Source: Polyangium sp. y55x31
GTDB taxonomy: Bacteria; Myxococcota_A; Polyangia; Polyangiales; Polyangiaceae
DNA: 64,000 bases
Direction of reading: 5' to 3'
NCBI RefSeq assembly: GCF_029946505.1
Contig: NZ_JARZHG010000013.1
Location: forward strand, 124,001 to 188,000
Of the stretch, positions 17,343 to 25,838 are shown one piece after another. Every line of letters starts with the position of its first letter. Position 1 is the first letter of the stretch. The notes under the pieces were generated by a model. It was not told where the DNA came from. It did no database searches and saw nothing but the letters and a program-made list of their open reading frames with translations. Made by a program: the position numbers and the translations under genes.

Positions 17343-17696
17343 ATGTCCACACTTACCGATAAGACGATGCTTGTTGGCTTGCTCGCGCTCTCCCTGGCTG
17401 GTTTCGGCGCTCTCGCGGGCTGTGGCGGCGAGGGCCTCGGCGAGTGCCCGACGGACTCGGCCGCGCAGCAGGCGACGGGCAAGACCGTGCTCACGAACTC
17501 CTGCGCGAGCTGCCACAACCCGAACTACGCGGGCGGGATGCCGGCCGGCGGATACGATTTCACGTCGGATACCGAGGTGAAAGCCGAGGCGGCGGAGATG
17601 TACGGCGAGGCCGAGGAGGGCGCGATGCCCCCGACCGGCAAGCTGAGCGCGACCGACCTCGAAGCGCTGCGGGTCTATCTGGCCTGCACGCAGTAA
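17343..17696 (+). CDS. Lipoprotein c-type cytochrome
   Basis: A 117-residue protein with a type II signal (Cys 27, LAGC) and one heme site: CASCH at 54-58 with a likely axial Met95 in EGAMPPTGKL, as in small class I cytochromes c. Two further cysteines (near 35 and at the end, YLACT) may form a disulfide. It should be attached to a periplasm-facing membrane and carry single electrons. Convergent with the hydrolase gene, only 7 bases between stops. No partner oxidoreductase adjoins it. Confidence 0.85.
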   Translation: MSTLTDKTMLVGLLALSLAGFGALAGCGGEGLGECPTDSAAQQATGKTVLTNSCASCHNPNYAGGMPAGGYDFTSDTEVKAEAAEMYGEAEEGAMPPTGKLSATDLEALRVYLACTQ

Positions 17697-17703
17697 ACGT
17701 CCC

Positions 17704-18954
17704 TCAGTCGTTCGCCACGTCGAGCACGCCCGCCATGAACCGGACGAGCTCCCATTGCTGCGCGAGCGTAGGTTCGCCGCGGAGCTCGACGTGCTCGACG
17801 GCCGGCGTCACGAGCGAGGCGCGGAGGAGCGCCGGCGGGACGTCGTGGGCGAGCCATTCGGTCTCCGAGGCCGGAATCACCGAATCCGTCGCGCCGTGAA
17901 GCAAGAACACCGGGGCGTGTAGCGCGTCGAGGTGTCCCGCGGGCGAGACCAGGAGCGCTTGCTCGGGGTGCTTCGTGATCTCGTCGATGAGCGCAGGCAC
18001 GTCGGCCTTTCCTTCGAGCAGCGCCTCGACCTTCGTCCGCGCCTCGGCGCCGAGCTCCGCGAGCTTCGCCTTCGAGGCATCGCGATCGTCCCAGAGCCAG
18101 AGCCTGATCGCGTCGCGCGCCGCGGCCACGTCGGCCGGCGGGACGAGGGCCTCGACGTGCGAATAAAGCAGGACCAGGGCGCCATACGGGTGCGCGGCGA
18201 GCGCCTCTTTGTGCCCGTCCGGCCACGAGGTCTCGTTCTTCTTGAAAAACTCGAGCACGCGCCGCATGTCGTGGTGCGCCCCGATCGCCACGACGAACCC
18301 GATGTCGTCGGCGAACGCCCCGTCCGACGCGGCGCGGAGCGCGAGCCCGCCCGCGAAGCTCATGCCCATGAGGCCCACGGGCCGGCCGCCGAGGCGGTGG
18401 CGCAGCGAATGCGCGGCCGCGCCGAGCGTGTCGATCGAGGCCGGATCGATGCGATAATCGGCGATCTCCTTCACCTCGGGCGTGAGCACGACGACGCCCG
18501 AAGCCGCGATCGCGCGGGCGAACCGCATGAGGCGCGGCTCGTCGATGGCGAGGCGATGGACGCCGTGTACGATCACCACGCCCGGCGCATTCGTGACGCC
18601 CACGGGCGTATACACGCGCGCCCGCACCGGGCCACGCGGGGAGGTCACCTCGGTCAGGCTCTCCTCGAGCGTGTGTTTTCCGTACTCCGGCAAGAACCCC
18701 TGCGCGCGCTCGTCCGCGAAACGAAGGAGCAGCGAGGCCGCGCGCAGGTGCCGATCCGCGGGCCGCGCGAGCAGCACGATCGCCGCGAGGATCACGAGGA
18801 GCACGGCCGGCCCGATTTTCCGTCGCTTTCGAGGCGCCTCCGCCGCCTTCGTCTCGGTCATCGCGGAGGGAGCGTAGCAGGGCGCCGCGCCGTCCGTGGT
18901 GCGGGTTTCGTTCGAGTTCGGAAGGAACGAGGTGAAGTTCGCCATGACCTCCAT
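17704..18954 (-). CDS. Membrane-anchored alpha/beta hydrolase
   Basis: Up to 416 residues. After a basic stretch (RKRRK) comes one membrane helix (IGPAVLLVILAAIVLLA), then an alpha/beta hydrolase core: oxyanion strand APGVVIVHGVHRL, nucleophile elbow GLMGMSFAGGLAL (Ser in GMSFAGG), acid Asp in HGATDSVIPAS, and a late His in AVEHVEL. Substrate unknown; a lipid or ester hydrolase is likely. The start is uncertain: GTC/GCG-rich codons suggest coding from 18945-18954, while ATG 18861 (METHKAAE-like start MTETKAAE) is the next choice. Divergent from the kinase gene across a large palindrome. Confidence 0.75.
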   Translation of the reverse strand: MEVMANFTSFLPNSNETRTTDGAAPCYAPSAMTETKAAEAPRKRRKIGPAVLLVILAAIVLLARPADRHLRAASLLLRFADERAQGFLPEYGKHTLEESLTEVTSPRGPVRARVYTPVGVTNAPGVVIVHGVHRLAIDEPRLMRFARAIAASGVVVLTPEVKEIADYRIDPASIDTLGAAAHSLRHRLGGRPVGLMGMSFAGGLALRAASDGAFADDIGFVVAIGAHHDMRRVLEFFKKNETSWPDGHKEALAAHPYGALVLLYSHVEALVPPADVAAARDAIRLWLWDDRDASKAKLAELGAEARTKVEALLEGKADVPALIDEITKHPEQALLVSPAGHLDALHAPVFLLHGATDSVIPASETEWLAHDVPPALLRASLVTPAVEHVELRGEPTLAQQWELVRFMAGVLDVAND

Positions 18955-18980
18955 CGTGCGGCGCGAACGAGGAGGGGGCC

Positions 18981-19031
18981 TGTGCCGCTGGTCATGGTCC
19001 TTGGTCGATTTCCACCATGACTTTCGGCACA
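18981..19031. promoter_or_regulatory. Composite palindrome between hydrolase and sensor kinase genes
   Basis: TGTGCC (18981-18986), 4 bases, GTCATGG (18991-18997), 17-base centre, CCATGAC (19015-19021), 4 bases, GGCACA (19026-19031). Both half-site pairs are perfect and the internal spacings match exactly, so this is a two-tier dyad of 51 bases. It lies in the divergent gap, 34 bases before the kinase start at 19065. A candidate site for the LuxR-type response regulator encoded next to it. Confidence 0.6.
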
Positions 19032-19064
19032 GGCGCGCGTGAGAGGCGCTACGATGCCCCGCGC

Positions 19065-20213
19065 ATGGACCGGCCGCCGCCCACCCGGATGCTGCTCTTC
19101 GTCGCGGGGACGCTCGCGTGGGCCGCGATCGCGCAGCCGTTTTTGCTGCCGCTCGTGCGGGATCCGGCGCGCCTCGTCGATTCGACCGCGGCGGCGAGCT
19201 TCGCGGCGCACGCGGCGTATCTCGGCGCGTTCGTCGCGAGCGCGTCGCGGCTCGACAGGCTCGGGCCGAGGAGCCGGATCGTGCTGCTCGCGGTGCAATC
19301 GATCTCGGCGCTCGTGCTCGTGCACCTCAGGAACCTGTGGCTCGAAGCGGGGCTTTTGGCGATCGTCGCGGCGCAGGCGTCGTTGCTTCTTTCGCGCGGC
19401 GCGGCGCTCGGCTGGGTCGCGGCGCAGACCGTGGCGATCTTTCCGTTTTACGTGGGTCGCGCCGACGTGGCGCAGGCGGCGTTCTGGACGGCGGGCGTGC
19501 TCGGCTTTCAGCTCTTCGCGACCACGATCGGGACGGTGGCGCGGCACGAGGCGGCCGCGCGCGCCGAGCTTTTGCGTGTCAACGCCGAGCTGCGCGCCGC
19601 GCAGGTGATGCTCGCCGAGAGCGCGCGCACGGCGGAGCGGCTGCACATCGCGCGCGAATTGCACGACGCCGTGGGCCATCACCTCACGGCGATGAGCATC
19701 CACCTCGATCTCGCGCGTCGCACCTCGCCCGGCGAAGAGGCCCTCGCGCGGGCGCACGAGCTCGCGAAGAGCACGCTCTCCGAGGTGCGCGGCGTCGTGC
19801 GCGCGATGCGCGAGGAGCGCACGCTCGACCTGCCGCGCGCGATCGAGGCGCTCTCTGCGGGCTTGCCGCGCCCGCGGGTGCACGTCGATCTCGCCGAGGG
19901 GCTCGTGATCGAGGACGACGCCCTGGCCCACGCGCTCTTTCGCGGCGTGCAGGAGGCGATCACGAATGCGGCGCGCCACGGCGGCGCGGAGAACCTGTGG
20001 ATCCGGCTCGCCGAGGAGCCGGGAGGCGTCGTGCTGGAGGCGCGTGACGATGGGCGGGGCGCTTCGAGCGTCGCGGAGGGCAGCGGCCTATTGGGTTTGC
20101 GCGAGCGGATCGAGGCGCTCGGCGGGGCCTTGACCGTGACGCCCGGTCCGGGCAAAGGTTTTGAATGGCGCGCGGTCGTCCCGCCGCGCCAGAGGACGAT
20201 GGCTGCGCCGTGA
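19065..20213 (+). CDS. NarL-type sensor histidine kinase
   Basis: A 382-residue kinase. Residues 8-155 give five or six membrane helices with little periplasmic sequence, so the sensor is in or near the membrane. Then a coiled linker, the HisKA_3 box with phospho-acceptor His200 (RLHIARELHDAVGHHLT), and the HATPase domain (N-box QEAITNAARHG, G1 EARDDGRGA, G2 GSGLLGLRERIEALGG). It autophosphorylates and passes phosphate to the regulator encoded by the overlapping next gene. ATG 19065 chosen; an earlier GTG/ATG in frame at 19017 is possible but overlaps the palindrome. Confidence 0.93.
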   Translation: MDRPPPTRMLLFVAGTLAWAAIAQPFLLPLVRDPARLVDSTAAASFAAHAAYLGAFVASASRLDRLGPRSRIVLLAVQSISALVLVHLRNLWLEAGLLAIVAAQASLLLSRGAALGWVAAQTVAIFPFYVGRADVAQAAFWTAGVLGFQLFATTIGTVARHEAAARAELLRVNAELRAAQVMLAESARTAERLHIARELHDAVGHHLTAMSIHLDLARRTSPGEEALARAHELAKSTLSEVRGVVRAMREERTLDLPRAIEALSAGLPRPRVHVDLAEGLVIEDDALAHALFRGVQEAITNAARHGGAENLWIRLAEEPGGVVLEARDDGRGASSVAEGSGLLGLRERIEALGGALTVTPGPGKGFEWRAVVPPRQRTMAAP

Positions 20214-20851
20214 TTCACGTCTTGCTCGCGGACGATCAGACGCTCGTGCGGCAGGGCATCAAGAGCTTGCTCGCGCTCACGCCCGACATTCGCGTCGCCG
20301 CCGAGGCGAGTGATGGGGAGGAGGCGCTCGCGATCGTGGCCACGACCGCGCTCGACGTGCTCCTGCTCGACGTACGAATGCCGCGAAAAACCGGGCTCGA
20401 CGTGCTCACGGCGCTGCGCGGAAAGCCGAAGGTGCCGCCCACGATCCTGCTCACGACGTTCGACGACGACGCCGTCGCGGCCGCGGGGATCCGGCTCGGG
20501 GCGCGGGGGTTTTTGCTGAAGGACATCGGCCTCGAGCAGCTCGCGGAGGCGATTCGCGCGGTGGCCTCCGGCGGTACGCTCTGGAACCCGGCGATCACCG
20601 AGCGCGTGCTGCGCGGGCTCGATCGCCTGAAGCCCGACGTCCCCGTGATCGAGCCGCCGACGGCGCTCACGGCGCGTGAGGTCGAGGTCCTGCGCCTCAT
20701 GGCCTCGGGGGCGAGCAACCGCGAGATCGCCGAAATGCTGGGGACGGCCGAGGGCACCGTGAAGAACCACGCGTCGAGCATCTTCTCGAAGCTCGGGGTG
20801 CGGGATCGGACGAAGGCCGTGCTGCGGGCGATCGAGCTCGGATACATCTAG
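20210..20851 (+). CDS. NarL/FixJ family response regulator
   Basis: A 213-residue regulator. Receiver domain residues 1-120 with acidic pair DD (8-9), phospho-acceptor Asp54 (LLLDVRMPRKTG), Thr in LLTTFDD and Lys in GFLLKD; LuxR-type HTH near 145-205 (LTAREVEVLRLMASGASNREIAEMLGTAEGTVKNHASSIFSKLGV). Start is GTG overlapping the kinase stop (GTGA), so the two are translated together. Likely binds the palindrome upstream of the kinase gene. Confidence 0.95.
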   Translation: MIHVLLADDQTLVRQGIKSLLALTPDIRVAAEASDGEEALAIVATTALDVLLLDVRMPRKTGLDVLTALRGKPKVPPTILLTTFDDDAVAAAGIRLGARGFLLKDIGLEQLAEAIRAVASGGTLWNPAITERVLRGLDRLKPDVPVIEPPTALTAREVEVLRLMASGASNREIAEMLGTAEGTVKNHASSIFSKLGVRDRTKAVLRAIELGYI

Positions 20852-20860
20852 CGACGTGCT

Positions 20861-22126
20861 TCAGGGGCGTGACAGGTACGCCACCATGAAGCACATTTCC
20901 TGGTTCGTCCCTTCGCCCCAGGCGATGTCGAGCGGCGGGAAATGGGTTTGCCCTTTTCCGGTCGCCGAGTTGTCCCAGGTGCATTCGGTGACGAAGCGCT
21001 GTCCGGGCTGCCATTGGATTGGCTCGTCGAACACGTAGAGCGCCTGGTGGTGGAAATCGAAATCGCCACGCGCGAGGCACGCGGAAGAGCCCGCGTCGTC
21101 CTCGAGCCACGCGTCATACGAGCGGCCGAGCAGGTGCATGTGCGGGAGCAGGCCGTAAATCGTGGCCTTGGGGCCGTCGTTCGTGATCACGCTTCGCTCG
21201 ACGTGCTGCGAGGCGCCCGCGGGGATCGTGAACGGCACGGGGCCGAAGACGTCCATGAAGACCTCCGTGGCGGGCGCCTCGGTCGCGAGGCGCATGCGGT
21301 AGGCCGATCGATCGAGCGCGCCCGGCTTCGGGGCGTAATAATGCATCTGGAGCACGAGCTGCTCGCCCGGGTCGAGCCGGATGCCCGTGTCTTTCGGCAG
21401 CTCCATGACGCCGACGCCCGGCGCGAAGGCGTGCAGGAGCTGCCAATCGAGCACCAGCACCGGATCCCGGCACGAAAATCCCTTCGTGCCCGGCGGGACA
21501 CCGTACCCCGCGCCCGCGTCGTGACCCGCGTCCCGGTAGAGGCCGATGTGATGCACGACGAGCGGGTCGCCGGGCACCGCCTCGATCGCCTGGATCCACG
21601 CGGGCGCGGCGAGCGGATTGTCGAGGACCACGCACCAGTATTCATTGCCGTCGTCGTTCGGAGCGACCTCGTGGGCCTCGGGCATTTCGAGCACGAGGTC
21701 GGGGTCGTCGATGTGTGTGACGCCGCCCGGCTTCGCCGTCGCCTCGCTCGGATCGCCGAGCGGCGCGCCCGCGTCGGCCCAGGCGCGAAAGCGCGCGCGA
21801 TCGTCCGGGCCGAGGTACATCCTCTCGGCGCCTGCATAGGGCCGGCACGACGGATCGAGCGCGGGAGGCGGCATCTCGCCCGACTCCACCCGCGCGGCCA
21901 TCGTGCCCGCGAGCGCGCGCGCCGTCGCGGTATCACGCAGGTTCACCCGACCCACGCCGCTTCCGTCGTGGCACGCGGCGCACGATCGCTCGACCAATGG
22001 CTGGATGTCTCGATACCACGTCGGCGCGGGCTCCGGCTCGGCGCCGCATGCAGGCACCACGAGGGCCAGGCATCCCACGAAGACGATCCCATACTCCCGC
22101 CTCTTCCAGGCGTTTCTTTTGCTCAT
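20861..22126 (-). CDS. Lipoprotein fusing a cytochrome c domain to a copper type II monooxygenase-like domain
   Basis: A 421-residue lipoprotein (Cys 27, VPAC). Heme site CAACH at 49-53 with Met84 (GEMPPP) as likely axial ligand. The rest matches the PHM/DBM copper monooxygenase fold: His192-His193 (VVHHIGLY), His262 (QMHYY), HMH 329-331 (LPHMHLLG) and Met411 (NQEMCF), that is both the CuH and CuM ligand sets. Enzymes of this group hydroxylate with O2 and an external reductant; the attached heme may feed electrons. Periplasmic or surface. Convergent with the response regulator, divergent from the TetR gene. Confidence 0.85.
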   Translation of the reverse strand: MSKRNAWKRREYGIVFVGCLALVVPACGAEPEPAPTWYRDIQPLVERSCAACHDGSGVGRVNLRDTATARALAGTMAARVESGEMPPPALDPSCRPYAGAERMYLGPDDRARFRAWADAGAPLGDPSEATAKPGGVTHIDDPDLVLEMPEAHEVAPNDDGNEYWCVVLDNPLAAPAWIQAIEAVPGDPLVVHHIGLYRDAGHDAGAGYGVPPGTKGFSCRDPVLVLDWQLLHAFAPGVGVMELPKDTGIRLDPGEQLVLQMHYYAPKPGALDRSAYRMRLATEAPATEVFMDVFGPVPFTIPAGASQHVERSVITNDGPKATIYGLLPHMHLLGRSYDAWLEDDAGSSACLARGDFDFHHQALYVFDEPIQWQPGQRFVTECTWDNSATGKGQTHFPPLDIAWGEGTNQEMCFMVAYLSRP

Positions 22127-22168
22127 GACGCACCTCTCCCGCCTGCGCGCGCCCTGCGACGCGGCAGT

Positions 22169-22197
22169 TCAAACGGTTGTTTTAAACAGTTGTTTGA
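22169..22197. promoter_or_regulatory. Tandem AAAC-N4-GTTT boxes between monooxygenase and TetR genes
   Basis: Two adjacent boxes, AAACGGTTGTTT and AAACAGTTGTTT, start 13 bases apart inside a larger dyad TCAAAC (22169-22174) ... GTTTGA (22192-22197). AAAC-N4-GTTT matches operators of PsrA-like and several other TetR regulators. The AT-rich core stands out from the GC-rich surroundings. It lies in the divergent 180-base gap, so one TetR protein could control both genes. Confidence 0.6.
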
Positions 22198-22306
22198 GAC
22201 GGAGGGTTCGTTCAACACGGAGCAGGATTTCGACGCGGGTCGCGGCAGAGAGGGCGCGGGGGGGCTCGACCGCCTCGCGGGATCTGGGCTAAGACCGGGG
22301 GCCGTG

Positions 22307-22963
22307 ATGGAGAGCGAGCAGGGCCGCGGCGCGCGCGAGCGGATCATCGAGGCCGCGATCGAGGTCGTCGAGCGGGAAGGGATCGAGGCCCTCACGGTGC
22401 GCGCGATCGCCCTTCAGGCGGGCGTGAACGTGGCCGCGATCAACTACTATTTCGGCAGCAAAGAGCGGCTCGTCGAGGTGGTGCTGGCGCGCACGCTGGA
22501 GAATGCATTCGGGGGGCAGCTCCGCGAGCTCGACGCGCTCGTCGAGGCCGAAGGCGGAGACGTCCGCGCGGCGCTCGAGCGTTTCGTCCCGGAGCTCTTG
22601 CCGGATGCGGTCCGGTACCCGCGCATCAGCGCGGCGCACCTGCACGACGCCATCGCGCGCCAGGATTACACGGGCCCGGCCGTCCAGGGGTATCGCGACT
22701 TCCTTGAAGGGTTTTTCCGTCGCGTACGCTCCGTCTTACCGGCGGGGTCGGAGGAAGAGCAACGCCTCCGCGTCGCCGCATTCTGGTCCGCCATTCACAT
22801 GGTCTGTCTCGCGCCGCGCCTTTGCGAGGGGTTCGTCCCCGAGAACCTCCACGAGCCCAGGGGGGCCGCGTCGTTCGCGCGCCTGCTCCTCCGGCAGCTC
22901 CTCGGCGATCGCCCGGAAGCGGAGAGCCGCGCCCGAGGCCGGCGGCGGCGCGATCGTGCCTGA
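22307..22963 (+). CDS. TetR/AcrR family transcriptional regulator
   Basis: A 218-residue regulator: HTH at about 10-55 (RERIIEAAIEVVEREGIEALTVRAIA, AGVNVAAINYYFGSKERL), then a helical ligand domain (FVPELLPDAVRYPRIS...) of the kind with a C-terminal TetR_C region, and a basic tail (RARGRRRRDRA). It faces the cytochrome/monooxygenase gene across a region with two TetR-type boxes, which suggests it regulates itself and that gene. Ligand unknown. Confidence 0.9.
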   Translation: MESEQGRGARERIIEAAIEVVEREGIEALTVRAIALQAGVNVAAINYYFGSKERLVEVVLARTLENAFGGQLRELDALVEAEGGDVRAALERFVPELLPDAVRYPRISAAHLHDAIARQDYTGPAVQGYRDFLEGFFRRVRSVLPAGSEEEQRLRVAAFWSAIHMVCLAPRLCEGFVPENLHEPRGAASFARLLLRQLLGDRPEAESRARGRRRRDRA

Positions 22964-23005
22964 TGGCGAGGGGGGCCATCCGTGACCGCGTGAAAGAGCT
23001 TCCCA

Positions 23006-24253
23006 ATGTCGGAACGAACCTCCATACTCGCCGCGATGGCGTTGAAGAGCGACCCCGGGAGAGTCTCGCGCCGCGCGCTCCTGACCGGCGGCGCGCTCGC
23101 CGCCCTCAGCGCGGCGGGTTGCAGCGTTTTACCGGCCGAGGCGCCCCGCGCGCCTTCGCCTCGCCGGAGGATCCGGGATCTCGGTATCGCGATCGGCTCG
23201 CTCACGCCCGGCCGCTGGAATGCGATCACCGACGTGCCCGGCGTGCGCGTGGGGCACTTGACGCGTATCGAGGGCGAAGGCCCGCTCGTGCCCGGCCGCG
23301 GGCCGATCCGCACCGGCGTGACCGTGATCTTGCCAGGCGACGACGTTTTTCGGGACAATGTCCCCGCGGCGCGCTTCACGCTGAACGGCAATGGCGAGCT
23401 CACGGGCGTCTCCACGCTCGATCGGCACGGCCTTCTGGAGACGCCGATTTTCCTTACCGACACCTCGAACATCGGCCGCGTGATGGACGGGGCGCTCGCG
23501 TGGATGCTCGAAAGATACCCGGAAATCGGTGACAGCGCGCCCGTGCCCACGCCGATCGTGGGCGAGACCTGGGCGGCGTTCCTGCACGACGCCGAGGGAC
23601 GACACCTCACGGAGGAGCACGTGCGCGAGGCGATCCTTTCGGCGCGCACGGGCCCCGTCGAGGAGGGGGCCGTGGGCGGCGGGACGGGCATGTTGTGTTA
23701 CGAATTCAAGGGGGGCATCGGGACCGCGTCGAGGCGGCTGCCCGCCGCGATGGGGAATTACACGCTCGGCGTGCTCGTGCAGGCGAACCACGGCCGGAGG
23801 GCGCAGCTCCGCATCGACGGGGTGCCGGTGGGGCGAGAGATCCCCGAGGGAATGCCCTACGAGGGCCGGAAGTCGAAATCGATCTTGATCATCGGCGCCA
23901 CGGACGCGCCGATGACGCCGGTGCAGCTCGGCCGCCTCGCGAAGCGAATGGCGCTCGGGCTCGGGCGGACCGGCGCGGTGTCGATGCATGGATCGGGCGA
24001 TCTCCTGCTCTTCTTTTCGACGGGCGTCCGCGTGCGGCGCGGCGCGGCGTCGACGGTGGTGCCCGTCTGGAACGACGAGCACATCAGCGCGGCGCACGAG
24101 GCGGCGGTCGAGGCCACGGAAGAGGCCGTGCTCAATGCGCTCGCGATGGCCCAGACGATGACCGGGATCCACGGGAATACGGCCCACGCATTGCCGCTCG
24201 ACCGGCTGCCGGAGATCATGCGCAAGTACGGACGCCCGATACCGGGGCGCTAG
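23006..24253 (+). CDS. P1 (DmpA/BapA) family N-terminal-nucleophile peptidase, exported
   Basis: A 415-residue self-processing aminopeptidase-like protein. It starts with a twin-Arg-like signal (SRRALLTGGALAAL) and a lipobox (AAGC, Cys 39), so it is probably a lipoprotein. Family marks: ITDVPGVRVGH, TGVTVILP, the glycine-rich GAVGGGTGM and GNYTLGVLVQAN, and the nucleophile region KSKSILIIGATDAPM with Ser292 at the expected autocleavage position. Releases small or beta-/D-amino acids from peptide N-termini in known members. It is followed 15 bases later by a paralog lacking the nucleophile. Confidence 0.88.
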   Translation: MSERTSILAAMALKSDPGRVSRRALLTGGALAALSAAGCSVLPAEAPRAPSPRRRIRDLGIAIGSLTPGRWNAITDVPGVRVGHLTRIEGEGPLVPGRGPIRTGVTVILPGDDVFRDNVPAARFTLNGNGELTGVSTLDRHGLLETPIFLTDTSNIGRVMDGALAWMLERYPEIGDSAPVPTPIVGETWAAFLHDAEGRHLTEEHVREAILSARTGPVEEGAVGGGTGMLCYEFKGGIGTASRRLPAAMGNYTLGVLVQANHGRRAQLRIDGVPVGREIPEGMPYEGRKSKSILIIGATDAPMTPVQLGRLAKRMALGLGRTGAVSMHGSGDLLLFFSTGVRVRRGAASTVVPVWNDEHISAAHEAAVEATEEAVLNALAMAQTMTGIHGNTAHALPLDRLPEIMRKYGRPIPGR

Positions 24254-24268
24254 GAACCACGGGAGACC

Positions 24269-25279
24269 ATGCCGGCCGATCGCACCCTGCGTAATTCGAT
24301 CACCGATATCCCCGGCGTCGAGGTCGCCCACCTGACCGTGGTCGAGGGCGACGTGCAGACGGGCGTGACCGTGGTCTTGCCGTGTCCGCCGTCCGTGCGT
24401 CATCGAAAGTTTTCCTTCGGCGCGTACGCGGCCGGCGGAGCGTTCGCGTGGACGGGCGTGGAGGTGGCGGAGGATTTCGGCACATTCGCGTCTCCGATCG
24501 TGCTTTGCAATGCGACGAGCGTGGGCGCGGCCTACGACGCGCTGATTACGCGGGGGCACAAGCGGGATCCGGACTTGCCGGTCGACGATGGATGGCCGCC
24601 CGTCGTGGTGGGGATCGACGATGGGTATCTGAACGATCTCCGGCGTCGGCGCGTAAAACACGATGACGTGCTCGCGGCCTGCGAAGCGGCGCGTGGTGAC
24701 GTGCCGGCCTGCGGGAGTGTGGGCGTGGGCCGGGGGCTCGTGGCCCTCGGATACAAGGGAGGCGTGGGGGATGCGTCGGCCGCGGCGCGTATCGGCGCCG
24801 ATGCATTCGTGGTGGGCGTGCTCCTCGCGGCCAATGGCGGGGCGCCACGAGCTGCGGGCGCCGCGCGCGCCGTTTCACCTGGATTCGTGGCGATCATTGC
24901 GACGGACGCGCCGCTCTTTTCCGCGGAGCTTCGATTGCTGGGCGAGGCGGCCCTGCGCGGGATCGACGCGGCCGTGGCGATCGGCGGCGAGGAGGGGCGG
25001 CTCGCGCTCGCGTTTTCGGTGGCGAATGCGATCGACGGGTCCCTCACGGCGCCGCCGGGGCGGCTTTACGAGGCGCGCAGGCTCGGGGACGACGGGCTCG
25101 GTCTGCTGTTCGACGCGGCGGCGCGCGCGGCGCGTGCGGCGCTGGGGAAGGCGCTCGGCGAAGCGACGGCGGTGATGGGGCGGAAGGGGCGCGCAGTCGA
25201 GAAGGCGCCCGCGGAGATCGTGGCGTCCCTTGCATTGACCGGACGTCGAGCGGAAGCCGAGTGTAAGTCCGAGAGGTGA
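24269..25279 (+). CDS. P1 family peptidase paralog, probable loss of nucleophile, cytoplasmic
   Basis: A 336-residue protein without signal peptide. It has the family fold marks (NSITDIPGVEVAHL, QTGVTVVLP, FASPIVLCNATSVG, GSVGVGRGLVALGYKGG, IIATDAPLFSAEL). Aligned on ATDAP, the Ser/Thr nucleophile position six residues before it is Gly205 (SPGFVAIIATDAP), so autocleavage and catalysis are doubtful. Starts with GGGAG upstream, 15 bases after the exported paralog; the pair is one operon. It may have a binding or regulatory role, or use another residue. Confidence 0.8.
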   Translation: MPADRTLRNSITDIPGVEVAHLTVVEGDVQTGVTVVLPCPPSVRHRKFSFGAYAAGGAFAWTGVEVAEDFGTFASPIVLCNATSVGAAYDALITRGHKRDPDLPVDDGWPPVVVGIDDGYLNDLRRRRVKHDDVLAACEAARGDVPACGSVGVGRGLVALGYKGGVGDASAAARIGADAFVVGVLLAANGGAPRAAGAARAVSPGFVAIIATDAPLFSAELRLLGEAALRGIDAAVAIGGEEGRLALAFSVANAIDGSLTAPPGRLYEARRLGDDGLGLLFDAAARAARAALGKALGEATAVMGRKGRAVEKAPAEIVASLALTGRRAEAECKSER

Positions 25280-25746
25280 TCGACGGTTTCCACGCCATGG
25301 GCTACAAGGCGCGCGTGCGCATCTTCTTCTCGACACTGCTCGTCATCGTGATCTCGACCTTCACCGCCCTCGCCGCGGCCGACGTGGCGGGGCCACGCGA
25401 CGTTTGCGACGCCGACGGGCTCGGCTGTCAGAAATGCTACTGGCATTATGGTCGGGAGCCCGGCAACCAGCCGGAATTCGAGAGCTGTGCCGGCCCCCTC
25501 CGCGAAAAAGGGCTCGCGGAGGCTTGTCGTCACAAGATGGGAGCCGGCGATGAGGTCTTCTTCTGCCCGGCGGGCGTGAAGCCCGAGACACGCGTGGTCG
25601 GCGGCGGCTGCGGCGGGTGTACGACGGCCGGGGCCGCGGAGGGCGCGGGGCTTTTCGTGTTCGCGGCCGGCCTGGGCATTGCGTTGGCGCGGCGTCGTCG
25701 GATGGCCCGGGTCACGGCTCCTCGAACGGACTCGGCCTGCGAGTAG
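25276..25746 (+). CDS. Small Cys-rich secreted protein with MYXO-CTERM-like tail
   Basis: A 156-residue protein. GTG at 25276 overlaps the stop of the P1 paralog (GTGA); an in-frame ATG at 25297 gives a cleaner signal peptide (YKARVRIFFSTLLVIVISTFTALAAA). The mature part has many cysteines (DVCDADGLGCQKCYWH..., ESCAGPL, EACRHK, FFCPAG). The tail has the three-part sorting form: Cys cluster GGGCGGCTT, hydrophobic GLFVFAAGLGIALA, and RRRR. Expected at the cell surface after processing. Function unknown. Confidence 0.7.
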   Translation: MIDGFHAMGYKARVRIFFSTLLVIVISTFTALAAADVAGPRDVCDADGLGCQKCYWHYGREPGNQPEFESCAGPLREKGLAEACRHKMGAGDEVFFCPAGVKPETRVVGGGCGGCTTAGAAEGAGLFVFAAGLGIALARRRRMARVTAPRTDSACE

Positions 25747-25768
25747 CCGAGGCGGTTTTCGGGGCGCG

Positions 25769-25785
25769 CTCAACGTTTCCTCAAC
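25769..25785 (+). promoter_or_regulatory. CTCAAC direct repeats upstream of the PD40 lipoprotein gene
   Basis: Two copies of CTCAAC at 25769-25774 and 25780-25785, 11 bases apart, that is one helical turn. They lie 54-70 bases before the ATG at 25839. Such spacing is typical for OmpR/PhoP-type or SARP activators. No regulator is encoded nearby on the same side. Confidence 0.35.
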
Positions 25786-25838
25786 ATCGATGCCGCATCA
25801 TGCCTCCCACGTGGTTTTCACGGGTGACGGAGGCTCGA

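Noticed and set aside
20942-22306. Long upstream extension of the TetR gene at 22307-22963
   Set aside because: It runs antisense to the cytochrome/monooxygenase gene and through the operator; the HTH begins right after the ATG at 22307.
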